A stretch of DNA of 64,000 nucleotides, from the NCBI GenBank assembly GCA_031841125.1, contig CM063106.1, positions 71,660,101 through 71,724,100 on the forward strand. The letters run 5' to 3'. The position numbers and the translations under genes are program-made. The DNA is from Acanthococcus lagerstroemiae. Taxonomy: Eukaryota > Arthropoda > Insecta > Hemiptera > Eriococcidae. Of this stretch, positions 45,550 to 55,750 are shown piece after piece. Every line of letters begins with the position of its first letter. Position 1 is the first letter of the stretch. The notes under the pieces were generated by a model. The model had not been told where the DNA came from and did no database searches. It was given only the letters and a program-made list of their open reading frames with translations.

Positions 45550-46848
45550 GGGTGTCCCTTATTTTGCAAGTTTCGCCAATTGATTAGGGTCGCACTGAAA
45601 TTTGTTCCAATGGACCTAAATACTCGCCATAAGAACTTTGAGCTAAATCTAAGGTCATTAACCCGTGCTACTTTGATCTTGAAGTTATGTGTAATACTGA
45701 GATTTTGCAAAAAACCGCGAATATCTCGGAACATATCAACTTTAGGACCAAAATGCATATAACATAAAATGTTTCTTGTTAAATTTCCTATGAAAAAAAT
45801 TCCATACAACATTTCTCTAAAACGCATATTTACCGAGATAATCGCAATAATATGTAAAAGTTTTGAGGAATGTAGATTTTGTTATTTTTTCTTTCACAAC
45901 CGATGTTCACTCGCTAAATCGTAGTTATCTAAAAAAAAAATATTCACTTTAGGACCAAAATACAAATAACAAAATATTCCACGTTAAATTTTCTGTAAAA
46001 AATATTTCATATAACTTTTCTGTATAAAACATATTTATCGAGATAATTGCAAAAATGCGTGGAATTTTCGAAAAACATCGATTTTTTAAATTATATTTTA
46101 CAGTTGAAATAACTATCAATGTCGGGTAACGCGTACACTACAATATAACTTCAGTCTCTGTCTACTGGCCTGGGGTCAGCGCCTCAGTTTGCCCCCTCCC
46201 CCACCAGGCTAGGCTTATGACAGTTTGTTGAGTATCTGCTATAGAATAGACCTCGGATTATGTATGTATGTATATCAACTATAGTCAACAATTTGCGCAT
46301 AAGATATAACGTTGTGCTGTTAAGGTTCTTTATGAAATATTGGATCTTTAATTTCTTTATTAATATTAATTCAAATCATCTTTGGATTAATTATATCTAT
46401 AAATTACTTTAATAACTTTAATCATTTTATTTCATCATTTAATATTTATTATAATATTAATTTTGGTCCGCTTTGGCGAGTGATGATCCATGATCGGTTA
46501 TGAAAGAAAAAATAAATAAAATCCACATTCCTCAAAACTTTCACACATTATTTCAACTATCTCCGTAAATATGCGTTTTAGAGAAAAGTTGTGTGAATTC
46601 TTTTTTATAGAAAACTCAACAAGGAACATTTTATGTTACATGCATTTTGGTCATAAAGTTGATATGTTCCGACATATTCGCGGTTTTTTGTAAAATCTCA
46701 GTATTACACATAACTTCAAGGTCAAAGCGGCACGGGTTAATGACCTCAGATTGAGCTCAAATATTTATGGCGCGTTTCTAGGTCCATTGGAACAAATTGC
46801 AGTGCGACCCTAATCAATTGGCGAAAACTTGTAAAATAAGGGATATCC
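45550..46848. mobile_element. Foldback element with about 350-bp inverted arms
   Basis: The left arm 45550-45903 starts GGGTGTCCCTTATTTTGCAA. The right arm 46496-46848 ends in its near complement. TA adjoins both ends. Shared arm blocks include CCAATTGATTAGGGTCGCA, GGTCCATTGGAACAAAT (inverted), AACCCGTGCTA and CCGCGAATATCTCGG. The inner part repeats a diverged piece of the arm (about 45950-46080), followed by about 350 bp of spacer with an AT-rich stretch near 46330-46460. Short frames in the arms are mirror images and not coding. Confidence 0.75.
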
Positions 46849-46859
46849 TAATGGACAAC

Positions 46860-47892
46860 AAAAGCATATATAAGAATAGATAATTAAGGAGGAACGTTCC
46901 GGATACAGCGGGGGTTGAGACAGGGTGACCCGCTTTCAACAAACATTTTTAATGCAATATTAGAGGACATTTTCCGGAAAATGGATTAGGAAAAAATGGA
47001 AATCAATGTGGGTGGTAAAAATCTAAACAATCTGTGGTTCGCGGATAATGTCGTACTGATAGGAAAAAATGCAATAGAATTAGCAAAAATGGGAAATGAT
47101 CTGAGGCAAGAATGCGTGAAAGTGGGACTAAACATGAACGAGTCGTAAACCAAAATAATAGCCAATAAAAACATATAAATCATATCCAAATAGTCAACCT
47201 AGTAATATAATAAACAAAGGGGACGAATACAGATATCTGGGACAAATCATCTCTTTAAAGGGGGGAGCATCGAGGGAAGTGCAAGAATATCTAATTCTTG
47301 GAAAGCATTTTGGGCGAAAAAATACATACTCAAAAGCAATATGAAATTAAACAGAAATGAACGTTCTATACATGTGTATAATGCGAATATTTGGCATACG
47401 GATGTCAAGCATGGTCATTAACCAAGAAACAAGTTTTTGGGCTGAAAACAACTCAACATTCAATGATGAGAAATGTGTTGAAAATCAAAATTAAAGATAA
47501 AATTAGCTTAAAAAAACTGTAAATAAAGTCAAAATCCGAGATATTGGATACCAGATCAAGAAACCCAAGTTAAAGTATATGCAGGCTATATAGCCAGGGG
47601 AGCCGGGGGAGATGGTGCTTGTTGACCACCCAATGGTTACCTAAAAGCAATAAAAGAAACAGAGGAAAGCCTATTACAAGATGGCTAGACGAAAGTCAGA
47701 GGTATGTAGGTCCTCTCTAGGCCAGCAATGCCCAAAATAAAAAATACTGGGAAAACGTGTCAGAGGCTTGTGCCCTCAAATGGGCAGACTAGACGATAGC
47801 TCATCTACGTCAGTGCTCTGAATGTTTGAGGGAAATTCTATTGTACACTGTTAGTCAAAGCTGTAATAAAATAAAATAAAATAATAAAATGA
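46860..47892 (+). pseudogene. 5'-truncated LINE, palm to 3' end
   Basis: The + strand starts within the palm: QRGLRQGDPLSTNIFNAIL, then NLWFADNVVLIGKNA, where the second Asp of FADD is Asn, so the site is dead. It continues with EYRYLGQIISLKGG, a decayed C-terminal part, and ends in an AATAAAATAAAATAAAATAA tail at 47860-47890. Several stops and shifts. It lies between two same-direction copies of the foldback arm (46496-46848 and 47905-48218). Confidence 0.85.
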
Positions 47893-47904
47893 AAGAAAAA
47901 TTAA

Positions 47905-48218
47905 CAAATGCCAAGTTCCGCGAAACTTTGATTATCTCGTTAAATATGCGTCTTAGAGAAAAGTTGTATAGGATATTTTTTATGCAACAAGGAACATTTT
48001 ATGTTATGCGCATTTCGGTCCTGGAGTTGATATGTTCCGAGATATTCGCGGTTTTTTTGTAAACTCTCAGTATTACATGTAAGTTCAAGGTCAAAGTAGC
48101 ACGGGTTAACGACCTCAGATTGAGCTTAAATTCTTTATGGCGAGTTTCCAGGTCCATTGGAACAAATTTCAATGCGACCCTAATCAATTGGCGAAATCTT
48201 GTGAAATAAGGGACACCC
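47905..48218 (+). repeat. Extra copy of the foldback arm
   Basis: Matches the right arm of the 45.5-46.85 kb element in the same orientation and ends GAAATAAGGGACACCC, the terminus. It has no left-arm partner further right. It may be a solo arm, or part of a duplicated element whose other half was lost or replaced when the LINE arrived. Confidence 0.75.
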
Positions 48219-48599
48219 TGCTTTTCATGTATAGTTACATCTGCTTCAAATTTTTCTTTTATTTCTTTTATAGCCCACTCTAAGTACAAATTAAATAATG
48301 CACACCGAGAAAGGAGTCAGGGTTCACCTGGTTCCAGTAAAGCACGCACAGTTCCAAGCAGGAGGCAAGAAAGCGAAATAGCAGGAATAGCTTTCTCGCA
48401 CTTAGTTTGCTCGAGTTGGCTCGACTACCCTTTGTTTCTCCGGGTAGTTAAGTATACAGGAGCTACCAACTTCGTCCGCGAGTAGCTAGAGAACCACCCT
48501 CGCGGCACAAAGCTGTTTCTCTCGACACAAAAACGTTCTCTCGATAGCCGAAACGCGAGACCTGGTTTTGTGACGCAGCGCTCGACTATGCTTCTAGCG
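48219..48599. other. Unassigned spacer
   Basis: CpG-richer sequence of about 380 bp with no recognised repeat. A 105-codon minus-strand frame overlaps it without motifs. Confidence 0.4.
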
Positions 48600-49262
48600 G
48601 TGGTGGAATCTTGAAGTATTTGCTCTCCAAGTAGACAGAGTACGCGCGTGCGTGACAACAAGTATGAGATCTGGTACCATGATACTCCACAAATTTCCTT
48701 CTCTCTTCCAAGTACGACTGGAATAGTATGACCAAAATTCATCAGATAAGCCTAGTATATCTAGTTTTTGAATTAAAAGGTAATGATTGACGGTGTCAAA
48801 TGCCTTTGAATAGTCCTTGTAAATGATGTCTAGTTGTTTCCTATCCAAAAAGCTGTCATAGATATTATTAGTTGAGTTAAGAAGGTTTGTTTGTACGGGT
48901 CTACCTTCAGTAAACCCGTGCTGAGTAGGGTATAGATTCAATTCCGATGTTTTATTTAATTTTCTATAAACTAATTTCTCAAATATTTTGCATGGTAGTG
49001 GTAATAGTGCCTATGTTCCTTTATCTCACTAGATTTTTCAGATATGGGAATAGGGATGATTATTGCTATTTTCCATACATCCGGAAAAACACAGGTCTGC
49101 AGAATTAAATTGAATAAATACTTTAATGGTTGCACCAAAGAATCAGCATGTGCGAGAGATATATGGGGAGGGGGGATATAGTCTGGCCCATACGACAATT
49201 TCGGCTTAAGTTTTTGCAACACTTGTTTTACACTATTGCTTTCAATTATAATTTTCAAAGTA
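48600..49262 (-). pseudogene. LINE reverse transcriptase, N-terminal palm
   Basis: Minus strand: SYGPDYIPPPHISLAHADSL and then FNLILQTCVFPDVWKIAII are motifs 0-1; NLYPTQHGFTEGRPVQTNLL and then DIIYKDYSKAFDTVNHYLL are motifs 2-3, with IYKDYSKAFD holding the Asp. One frameshift lies near 48965. Upstream the frame continues patchily to about 49480 (SRIISLGHH-like). It stops before FADD. Together with the C-terminal domain at 9.1-9.8 kb it represents the Jockey/CR1-like LINE of this genome. Confidence 0.85.
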
Positions 49263-49972
49263 CATAATTACTCCTGAAATTTTGTGTTTTGCCAAGAGGC
49301 AGTAGAAACGGGCAGAGTTGGTGGTGGCCTAGAGAAATAATTCGCGAATGTAGTGGCAATGTCCTGTCCAGTAATACAGCTATTATGTATGTAATCCTTT
49401 TTTGTGATTTTCGGCCCTTCCCTCTTTTTTTACGTTATTGGTCCTTGTGGCTGCGAAGAAATAACTTAAATTTGTAAAATAAATGAATCACTATTATATA
49501 GACTTCAGATACCTCGTAGCAAGCCTGTAGCATCGGGTAGGGGATTGCCTTCCCTAAGCCACTTGGCAGAAATGTCAAGATCTTTTTTTTTCTTCTTACT
49601 TATTTATACTTGGGTTTTTGGGCATGAAATTTGCAACTTTGCCCCAACTTGCCCCTGGTACAGAGATCACGGTATGGGCTTGCATCGTAGGCCTGTAGGT
49701 ATTTGTAGAAGGTAGAAAAAAAGTGATTTAATGGATGTGCTGATTATCTTATTGTAAAAAATATTGTTCGGACTCACAACTGGCGAGCACTCTATGCTCT
49801 GAAGGGTATGAGTCTGCAGTTCTCAGTTGCACACGGTATTGAAGAACAGCGCAATGTAGTGTAATGCAGAAGCAGAGTTAGGCATGTCTGGGGGCGAGAC
49901 TCGAGCCTTAGAGTTCCAGCATTTCATTTTGGAATCCGTGAACCATGAGCTCACTTTTCCCGAGAGGCAACC
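49263..49972. other. Unassigned stretch
   Basis: The first about 200 bp may be decayed LINE sequence; the rest shows nothing recognisable. Confidence 0.4.
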
Positions 49973-50125
49973 CAATGTGCAATCAATTAGGTACCCTGGT
50001 TACTCGCGGAAAAGTTACCCATTTGCAATCCTCAGTTACCCTCAGATTACTCAGAAACCCGTCAGTTACCCTTGCCCTTAGTTCTCCTTTAATTACCTGG
50101 GTGACTGGCGGGATTTTGCGCATCG
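49973..50125. mobile_element. GGTAAC-rich short element, copy 2
   Basis: Inverted relative of 42176-42434: it ends TTGCGCATCG and carries GTTACCC words (CGCGGAAAAGTTACCC, CAGTTACCCT). Its left end, AATGTGCAATCA, has diverged from the CGATGCGCAA end. It lacks the internal duplication, so it is about 105 bp shorter and may be nearer to the basic form. Confidence 0.65.
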
Positions 50126-51021
50126 GGAAGGAATTCGAGAGGGAATAGGACGGAAATAGAATCTCTTGGGAAATTAAGGAGTCTTGGGGGGGGGGAGACC
50201 TCAAGCGAGCCCTATTCTAACTTCGCCACTGGTGTACTTGGGAATGATGCGTGTTTTCGTCGAACTTCATGTTGATTTTCGACTTAGCCAATAATTCATT
50301 TGGAGCCGGGGCATGTACAGCACGAAAGTCGTGCGTTTATTGAAGACGTGATACCTAAACGGTTAATTACTTCATCACAGGCGATGAGACGCCGTGCCCC
50401 GTGCGTCCCCCTTGCGTAAATGATCGGTCTGAAAAACTGTGCCCGCGGGATTCCAGCTACACCTACCGTATTGGAACGCGTGTATACGTTGTATATCAAA
50501 AGTCCACAGATCTGCGCATAAATATCTTCTTATATGCTTCGGGGATCTGCTGACCAAACCCATCTGCCGTAAAGATGAACACGCCAGCTTTGCTTCTCCG
50601 AAGAAATCACGCCGCGTGCCGAGCTGGGTGCGCGTAAATTTCTCGTATTCCCGCCGGCTATTGGAGGAATCTGACGTCAGTTAAGCAAGCGGAGGTTGGG
50701 GAAGACTACGCGTGAGATCTAGATCTCTTAAAAATCGACTGCGGTGAATTACCGGTGCTTGTCATGTGGAGGAATGAAGAGCAGCTGCGTTCTTGGTTAA
50801 CAAAAATGTAATTCTGTTTATCCCTTCGTCTCTTTGGTCACTCGTCTCTCTGGTTACTAATGCGATACTCGAAAGGGTAGTTTCCAGGGCTAGGGATACG
50901 GTGTCTGAGAAGCCTCTGTGGCATGCGTGCATCGCCATTTTTTCATTTATTATTAGCGGGCCAGTACATTGTTTCCTTAATACTATAATTCTGGGGTAAA
51001 AGAAGGGGGACTCCCTTATCA
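50126..51021. other. Mostly unassigned, CpG-rich part
   Basis: The stretch 50290-50710 is CpG-rich with no recognised repeat and no motif-bearing frame. The SINE-like copy at 50850-50945 lies in the last part. Confidence 0.4.
50850..50945 (-). repeat. SINE-like dispersed repeat, copy 4
   Basis: Minus-strand copy with GCGATACTCGAAAGGGTAG, then TTTCCAGGGCTAGGGATACG, then GTGTCTGAGA and GGCATGCGTGCATCGCC. Diverged and short. Confidence 0.6.
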
Positions 51022-51226
51022 GATCATGTTGCTGAATGCTTTATCATGGACGTTATTCCAAGCATGCCTGCAGACAATCGTATTTTCGAGTTGGTTGAAC
51101 ACCTGTTGCAAAACTACATTTATGATTACTGCCCATTTCTGGGTCTCGGACACTGTCACGTCACATCGTACTACCAACGCTTGCGAGTCATTCCATTTTT
51201 CCTTTTCAAATAATTTTTATTTTTTA
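51022..51226 (+). pseudogene. MULE-type transposase fragment, part before insertion
   Basis: The + strand reads DHVAECFIMDVIPSMPADNR, then IFELVEHLLQNYIYDYCPF, and, after a frameshift near 51150, TSHRTTNACESFHFSFSNNF. RTTN-CESFH is the conserved block of MULE-type transposases. The next element is inserted straight after FYFL. The rest of the protein continues at 52351. It is of a different subtype from the TNNVVEGW fragment at 44.5 kb. Confidence 0.8.
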
Positions 51227-52348
51227 TAAGGTAAAGTGCCAATACTTGGTCGGGGTATTTTGAGGTCCCCTGGGGGGTGTATATTGGTCAGAGGGTAAAT
51301 TTGAAACGGGCATACTAAAATTTCATCCTTTAACTACCTTTTAAGGGGGTTGAGACTAAAAAAAATCCCCCTCCTCTCCCCAACTACGTTTGAAAAAACG
51401 TCCAAATACCAAGATTTGGCACCATATGCCAAATCTTGGTCACCCCTTCGAATAAAACGTTTCCAAAACGTATAAAAACTAGAAGGCAAATAAGACATAA
51501 AAGTGCGAGTCGGAATGTGAAAACTGAAAAACTCAAAGAGATATGAAGGTTTGAATTTTCAAAAAAAAACAACCAAATCTTGGTCGACCAACATTTGGCA
51601 CACCCAAAAATTGACCAACATTTGGCACCCTGTGAATTTTCGCATTTTTGGACAAAATGTACTTACAAACACTATACTTATAAAGTATGAAAAATCATAC
51701 ATGCACAAAAATTATGTATTAAGTATGTTGTATAATCAGAACAGTCCTAAAATCAGATTTCAAAATGAAAAAATTTTGGTGCCAAATGTTGGTCAAAAAA
51801 GTGGAGTGCCAAATGTTGGTCACTTAAAAAATCGAAAAGTGTATTTGTTAAAAATTTTTATCGAAATCATTTCTACTTCATTACAAAGAGTGTTTCCACT
51901 CATCAGAATCGATTTATGCACCATAACATTGCAATAATTCAAGTTTTATGTACAGAATTTTGCTTACTTTCAAAACTAGTTTGTACTACCAAAAAAATCC
52001 AAATTTATCAAAACATGAAGAAAATCATCACTGTACTATGTTATGGTCATGTAAAAGCAAAAATGTTTCCAAAATGATCATAAAATTACTTACCATCTTG
52101 ATATTTCAACATTTGTCAATTTCCACAATGTAAAATTTTCGCACTTTTAGATCAACAATCTTCAATCACTGATTAAAAGCACTCAAGACACTTATTTCTG
52201 TCGGCCAAGCGTTTAAATCGAAGAGGAAGGTCTGCTCTACAAGTTAGGATAGGTGGCAGCACCAACAGACTTTTATCTGTGACGCTAGAGCGCACGGAAA
52301 AAATGACCAAGATTTGGTACCCCGACCAAGTATTGGCACTTTACCTTA
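51227..52348. mobile_element. TIR element with CCAA/TTGG motif clusters, inserted in a MULE gene
   Basis: 1122 bp with 31-bp identical terminal inverted repeats starting TAAGGTAAAGTGCC and including AATACTTGGTCGGGGTA. TA flanks it (51225-51226 and 52349-52350). Removing it with one TA rejoins the MULE frame (FYFL then HIILFMQAV). Inside are many copies of a short motif, CCAAATCTTGGTC or CCAACATTTGGCA, several as facing pairs (51406-51447, 51572-51630, 51775-51825, 52305-52320). Such clusters in other transposons bind transposase; that role here is inferred. It has no transposase frame. Confidence 0.9.
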
Positions 52349-52350
52349 TA

Positions 52351-52545
52351 CATATTATTTTATTCATGCAGGCTGTTAAGGATCAACAAGTATCGACATC
52401 TATTCTGCTAAACTCTACACATGGGCTAAAAAAATTGAGGAAAAAGTATGCTTTGAAGAAAACTCAACTAGACTCCTTTATCGATAGTTATAAGAGTGGC
52501 AATTTGGATTCTATTGATTTTTTGAAAAAAGCTCATCATCATTAA
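52351..52545 (+). pseudogene. MULE-type transposase fragment, C-terminal part
   Basis: Continuation of 51022-51226. It encodes HIILFMQAVKDQQVSTSILL, then a run of Lys-rich sequence KKLRKKYALKKTQLDSFIDS and SGNLDSIDFLKKAHHH before the stop. The LFM.AL...Q..TYI pattern after CESFH is expected for this protein type. The frame is open here, with the only damage further upstream. Confidence 0.75.
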
Positions 52546-52729
52546 AGTTCTTTACTTGCAGGGCCATTGCTCTATGCTTGTGTCATGGATCTCACTAATT
52601 AAAAATGAAATGCTAAAAATATGGAAAAACCGCGCTAAAATGTACACTGACCGAACTGAAACATGTCTATCGAAATAATGAATGAAATCTTTAGAACCAC
52701 AGTTTCTTTTTTTCAGTGCTGCCAACTTT
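52546..52729. other. Unassigned spacer
   Basis: AT-rich, nothing recognised. Confidence 0.4.
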
Positions 52730-53870
52730 TCTCCGATAATTTTAAAGGAATTTTGTTACAAATTTTTAGAAAAAAATTTAGATAATTTCCGCACAACTTT
52801 TCTGGAAATTTTAGAGGAAATCTGCAATCATTTTAAATTACAGGAACTCGCGGAGAAGTACCTCTGTTGTTGATTTTTGAAGGATTACTTCAGGAAAAAG
52901 TTTTGATGATATCCAATCGGAAATTTTCGGGTATTAGCAACAATTTCCGAAGAATCTCATTAGAAATTTTCAAGAAAAATCTCCCATAATTGCCAAAAAA
53001 TTTCATGAGAAATATTTGAGAGATTTTTTTTTGATTATCAAAGATAATTTCCAAGGAATTTTATCAAAAATATTAGGAAACAGTTCCGATTTTTTTTTTC
53101 AAACAATTTCATCGTACATCATTGAAAAATATCTACGATTATTTTAAGAGAATTTTTTTCGTTTCGAACTGTTGGAGAAAATCTGCAATTATTCCAAAGG
53201 ATTTTATTGGAAATCACTGAGAAGTATCACTGAAAATCATCGAAAATTTTTCCGTAATATTTTCGATAAAATTTCTCGGAAATTATCCTGAATAATCAAA
53301 GGAATCTCCTCGAAAATCACGTGAGAAATTCTTCGGAAATTATCAGAATTTTTTCCTCAAAATTTCCGATGAAATTATTGAAAAATCATTAGAAGATCTT
53401 TCGCAAAGTTTTCGAAGAAATTCTTCCGGGATTATCGAACATTTCTCCTGAAAATTTATAATAAAATCCTTCAAAAACTGTCGGAGTTTTCCACAAATAT
53501 TTGTTATGACATACTTCAAAAAGCATCGAAGATTTCCCGTGAACTTTTCTAATGAAATTCTTCTGAATTTATCAGTAATGTAATTCAAAAATTTCCGATA
53601 AAAATCTCCTAGAAAATGAGAAATTATCGACTTATTTCTCTGAAGAAATTTTTCAAATTTCATCAGAGACACTTCTCAGTAATTTCCGATTAAATCCTTT
53701 AGAATAAATTCAGATTTTTTTCTAAAATTTCGAAAAAACTTCTCCTAAAATCATCGGAGATGTTTTTCAACAATCATGGGGATCTTTTCGAAAATTGGCC
53801 AAGAAATTCTTTGATTGAAAAATTTCCAATGCGATTCTTAGGAAATTATCGCATTTGAGAGAACTTCAAA
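52730..53870. repeat. Inverted TTCCGAT satellite block 2
   Basis: Degenerate array of the same about 45-50-bp units as the inside of 16032-18221. In the first part the units read like AAATTTTCAAGAAAAATCTCC and AGAATCTCATTAGAAATTTT; from about 53230 on they read in the other direction (ATTTCCGATGAAATTATTGA, GAAATTCTTCCGGGATTATC). The point of inversion lies near 53200. No CAGGGTTAGTCGG terminal repeats are seen, so it is either an older copy that has lost its ends or a different arrangement. Confidence 0.75.
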
Positions 53871-53910
53871 AGATGTACTTCATTTTCAACTGTTCCTTGA
53901 CCTTCCCACA

Positions 53911-54054
53911 GTTGGCGAACTCATCAAGCAGCAGGCCACAAGATATATTCGTCGTCTACACCTTCATCCCAACGTCGAAGCAATTGTCTTGCTAGATACA
54001 ACAGGGGACACTCGACGTCTTCGCCGTCAACACCCACTCGACCTGATCAACTAA
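53911..54054 (+). pseudogene. Jockey-like LINE, C-terminal end
   Basis: 47 residues open to a stop: GELIKQQATRYIRRLHLHP, then NVEAIVLLDTTGDTRRLRRQ and HPLDLIN. The pattern of a basic helix, HPN..A..LL, then RRLRR.HP.DL at the very end is typical of Jockey-clade polymerases. Upstream, it is cut off by satellite block 2. Confidence 0.75.
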
Positions 54055-54559
54055 AGTCGAAAATTTATCTGTGCCTTTTAAATCAAAATTTCACCCTGTA
54101 TTTTCTCTCAGACTTATTGCTAACAGCATAATGTATAGTTTAATTCTTTTATTTTATTTTTCAATAATTTGTTTTTAAAAACCCGTCACATGTCGTTGAT
54201 AAAAATTGGAAAATGTACTAGCTCTTGTACAGTACTAATAAAACTTTGGAAAAAAAAAAATCATGAAACGTGCACTTCCAAAATGTTCATAAAACAGTCT
54301 TCTAAAAAAACTAAAAAAAACCTACCACCCGTCAAAAGTATTGAGGTAAGAGCATTTCCGCATACACTCATTTTCCGCGCGCCTCATTGAAGAAAGGTGG
54401 ACGGTTTCACGGACAGGTTTCACACTTCGTTATGCGCACTGCTGTCGGTCAAGTCGCGGGCATATATGGGCAGTTCAACTCTCTCTTGATATACGAGCAC
54501 TAACAAATCTTTCCTGGTTTGCTTTTGAAGCGTCTTTTTCGTCCTTTGTTCACTTGTCA
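54055..54559. other. AT-rich stretch, no gene seen
   Basis: The first part may be the LINE 3' end. Nothing else recognised. Confidence 0.4.
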
Positions 54560-55750
54560 CTTTCTTCCAAACGCTCGTAAATGTTCGATCTCTGGTTTGG
54601 TTTTGAACTACGGCCTTTTTCCCTCCCCACACCACCCATGGCCTTTATCCCCTCCTGAGGCTACGCCACCCATGGATCTCCTTCCCATTCTGGAGCTCCC
54701 TCCACCATGAACCACCTCCTAGGAGTAGGCTACCCATGGAGAAATGAGCAATTAGTGGGGCAGGGTGGGTGGTCCGCGGTCTCTACTCCCTCCCAATGGC
54801 GGCCTTAGTCCCTCTCCACAGCGTTCCCTTCCGCGGCTCTATCACCCTTTGGCCTCCTCGCTCAACCACCTCGAAGATCCTCTAGTCCTCCAACCAGGAG
54901 CTTCCACCACCATGACCACCCCTCCCCCGCGAGAACCCTTCCCTTCAAGACTACCTGCCTGGAATCAGAACCTTCCGCTCCATGGCCTTCATTCGCCTTC
55001 CCGGCCGCCTCTCTCACCAAGGACTTCCTCCTCCACCAGGACCTCTTACTCACCATTACCCCCTCCCCACTCAAGGCCTTTACCTCCCTCTACAGTCCCC
55101 GCCACCACTGTGGTTTTCCTCCTCCCTAGGAGCTCCCTCCACTAACATGAGTATCTCTTACACCCCCGGGCCTTTATCTACCAAAATTTTACTGCCCCTC
55201 TAGGATCCTCTCCCACCACTACCTCCTCCTTCCTCAATGGCCGCCCTCTCCTACTTAGGATTTCCTCCGCCACAACGACCTCTCACCCACCACTACCCCT
55301 TATGCTTCAACTTCTTTCAGAGCCCCTGGCCTCACTATGGCCCTCCAACCACCTACCCCCTGTGCTTCATCTCCTTTCAGAGCCCCTGTCCTCACTATGG
55401 CCCTCCAACCCCCTTGAAGATCCCTGACCATCCACCCAGGAGCTCTCAAAACCATGACCACCCCTCCCCCGAGAGCCCTTCCCCCTCAAGACCCTACCCC
55501 GCCACCAGCCCCTCCCGCACAACGGCCATTTCTCTCCGAGGTCCCCTCTCTCACCAAGGACTTTCTCCTCCACCAGGTCCTCTTACTCCCGCCCCACCCA
55601 GGGACTTCATCTCCGTCCACAGCCCACGTCCCCACAGGGGCCCTCTTCCCCCTTCAGGAGCTACCTTCTCAACCATGAACCCTCTTCTGAGGGTCGGCTA
55701 CCCCTGGAAAATTGAGCAATCAAGGGGTAGGGTAGGCAACCTGCAGTGAC
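54560..55750. repeat. C-rich tandem-repeat domain
   Basis: About 1.2 kb with strong strand asymmetry: the + strand is very rich in C and poor in G. Related blocks recur in order: CCACCATGACCACCCCTCCC near 54907 and ACCATGACCACCCCTCCCCC near 55450; CTCTCTCACCAAGGACTT near 55010 and 55550; CTCCACCAGG near 55035 and 55570. A flanking direct repeat (CTACCC, TGGA, GAGCAAT, GGGGTAGG-like) lies at about 54728-54778 and 55695-55746. Long frames occur in several phases only because stop codons are rare in such DNA; I do not regard them as genes. Origin unknown. Confidence 0.65.

Noticed and set aside
54765..55749. Overlapping Pro/Ser-rich open frames (126 and 170 codons)
   Set aside because: They occur in several phases of the same C-rich repeat, where stop codons are rare. 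No splice signals or conserved motifs support a gene.
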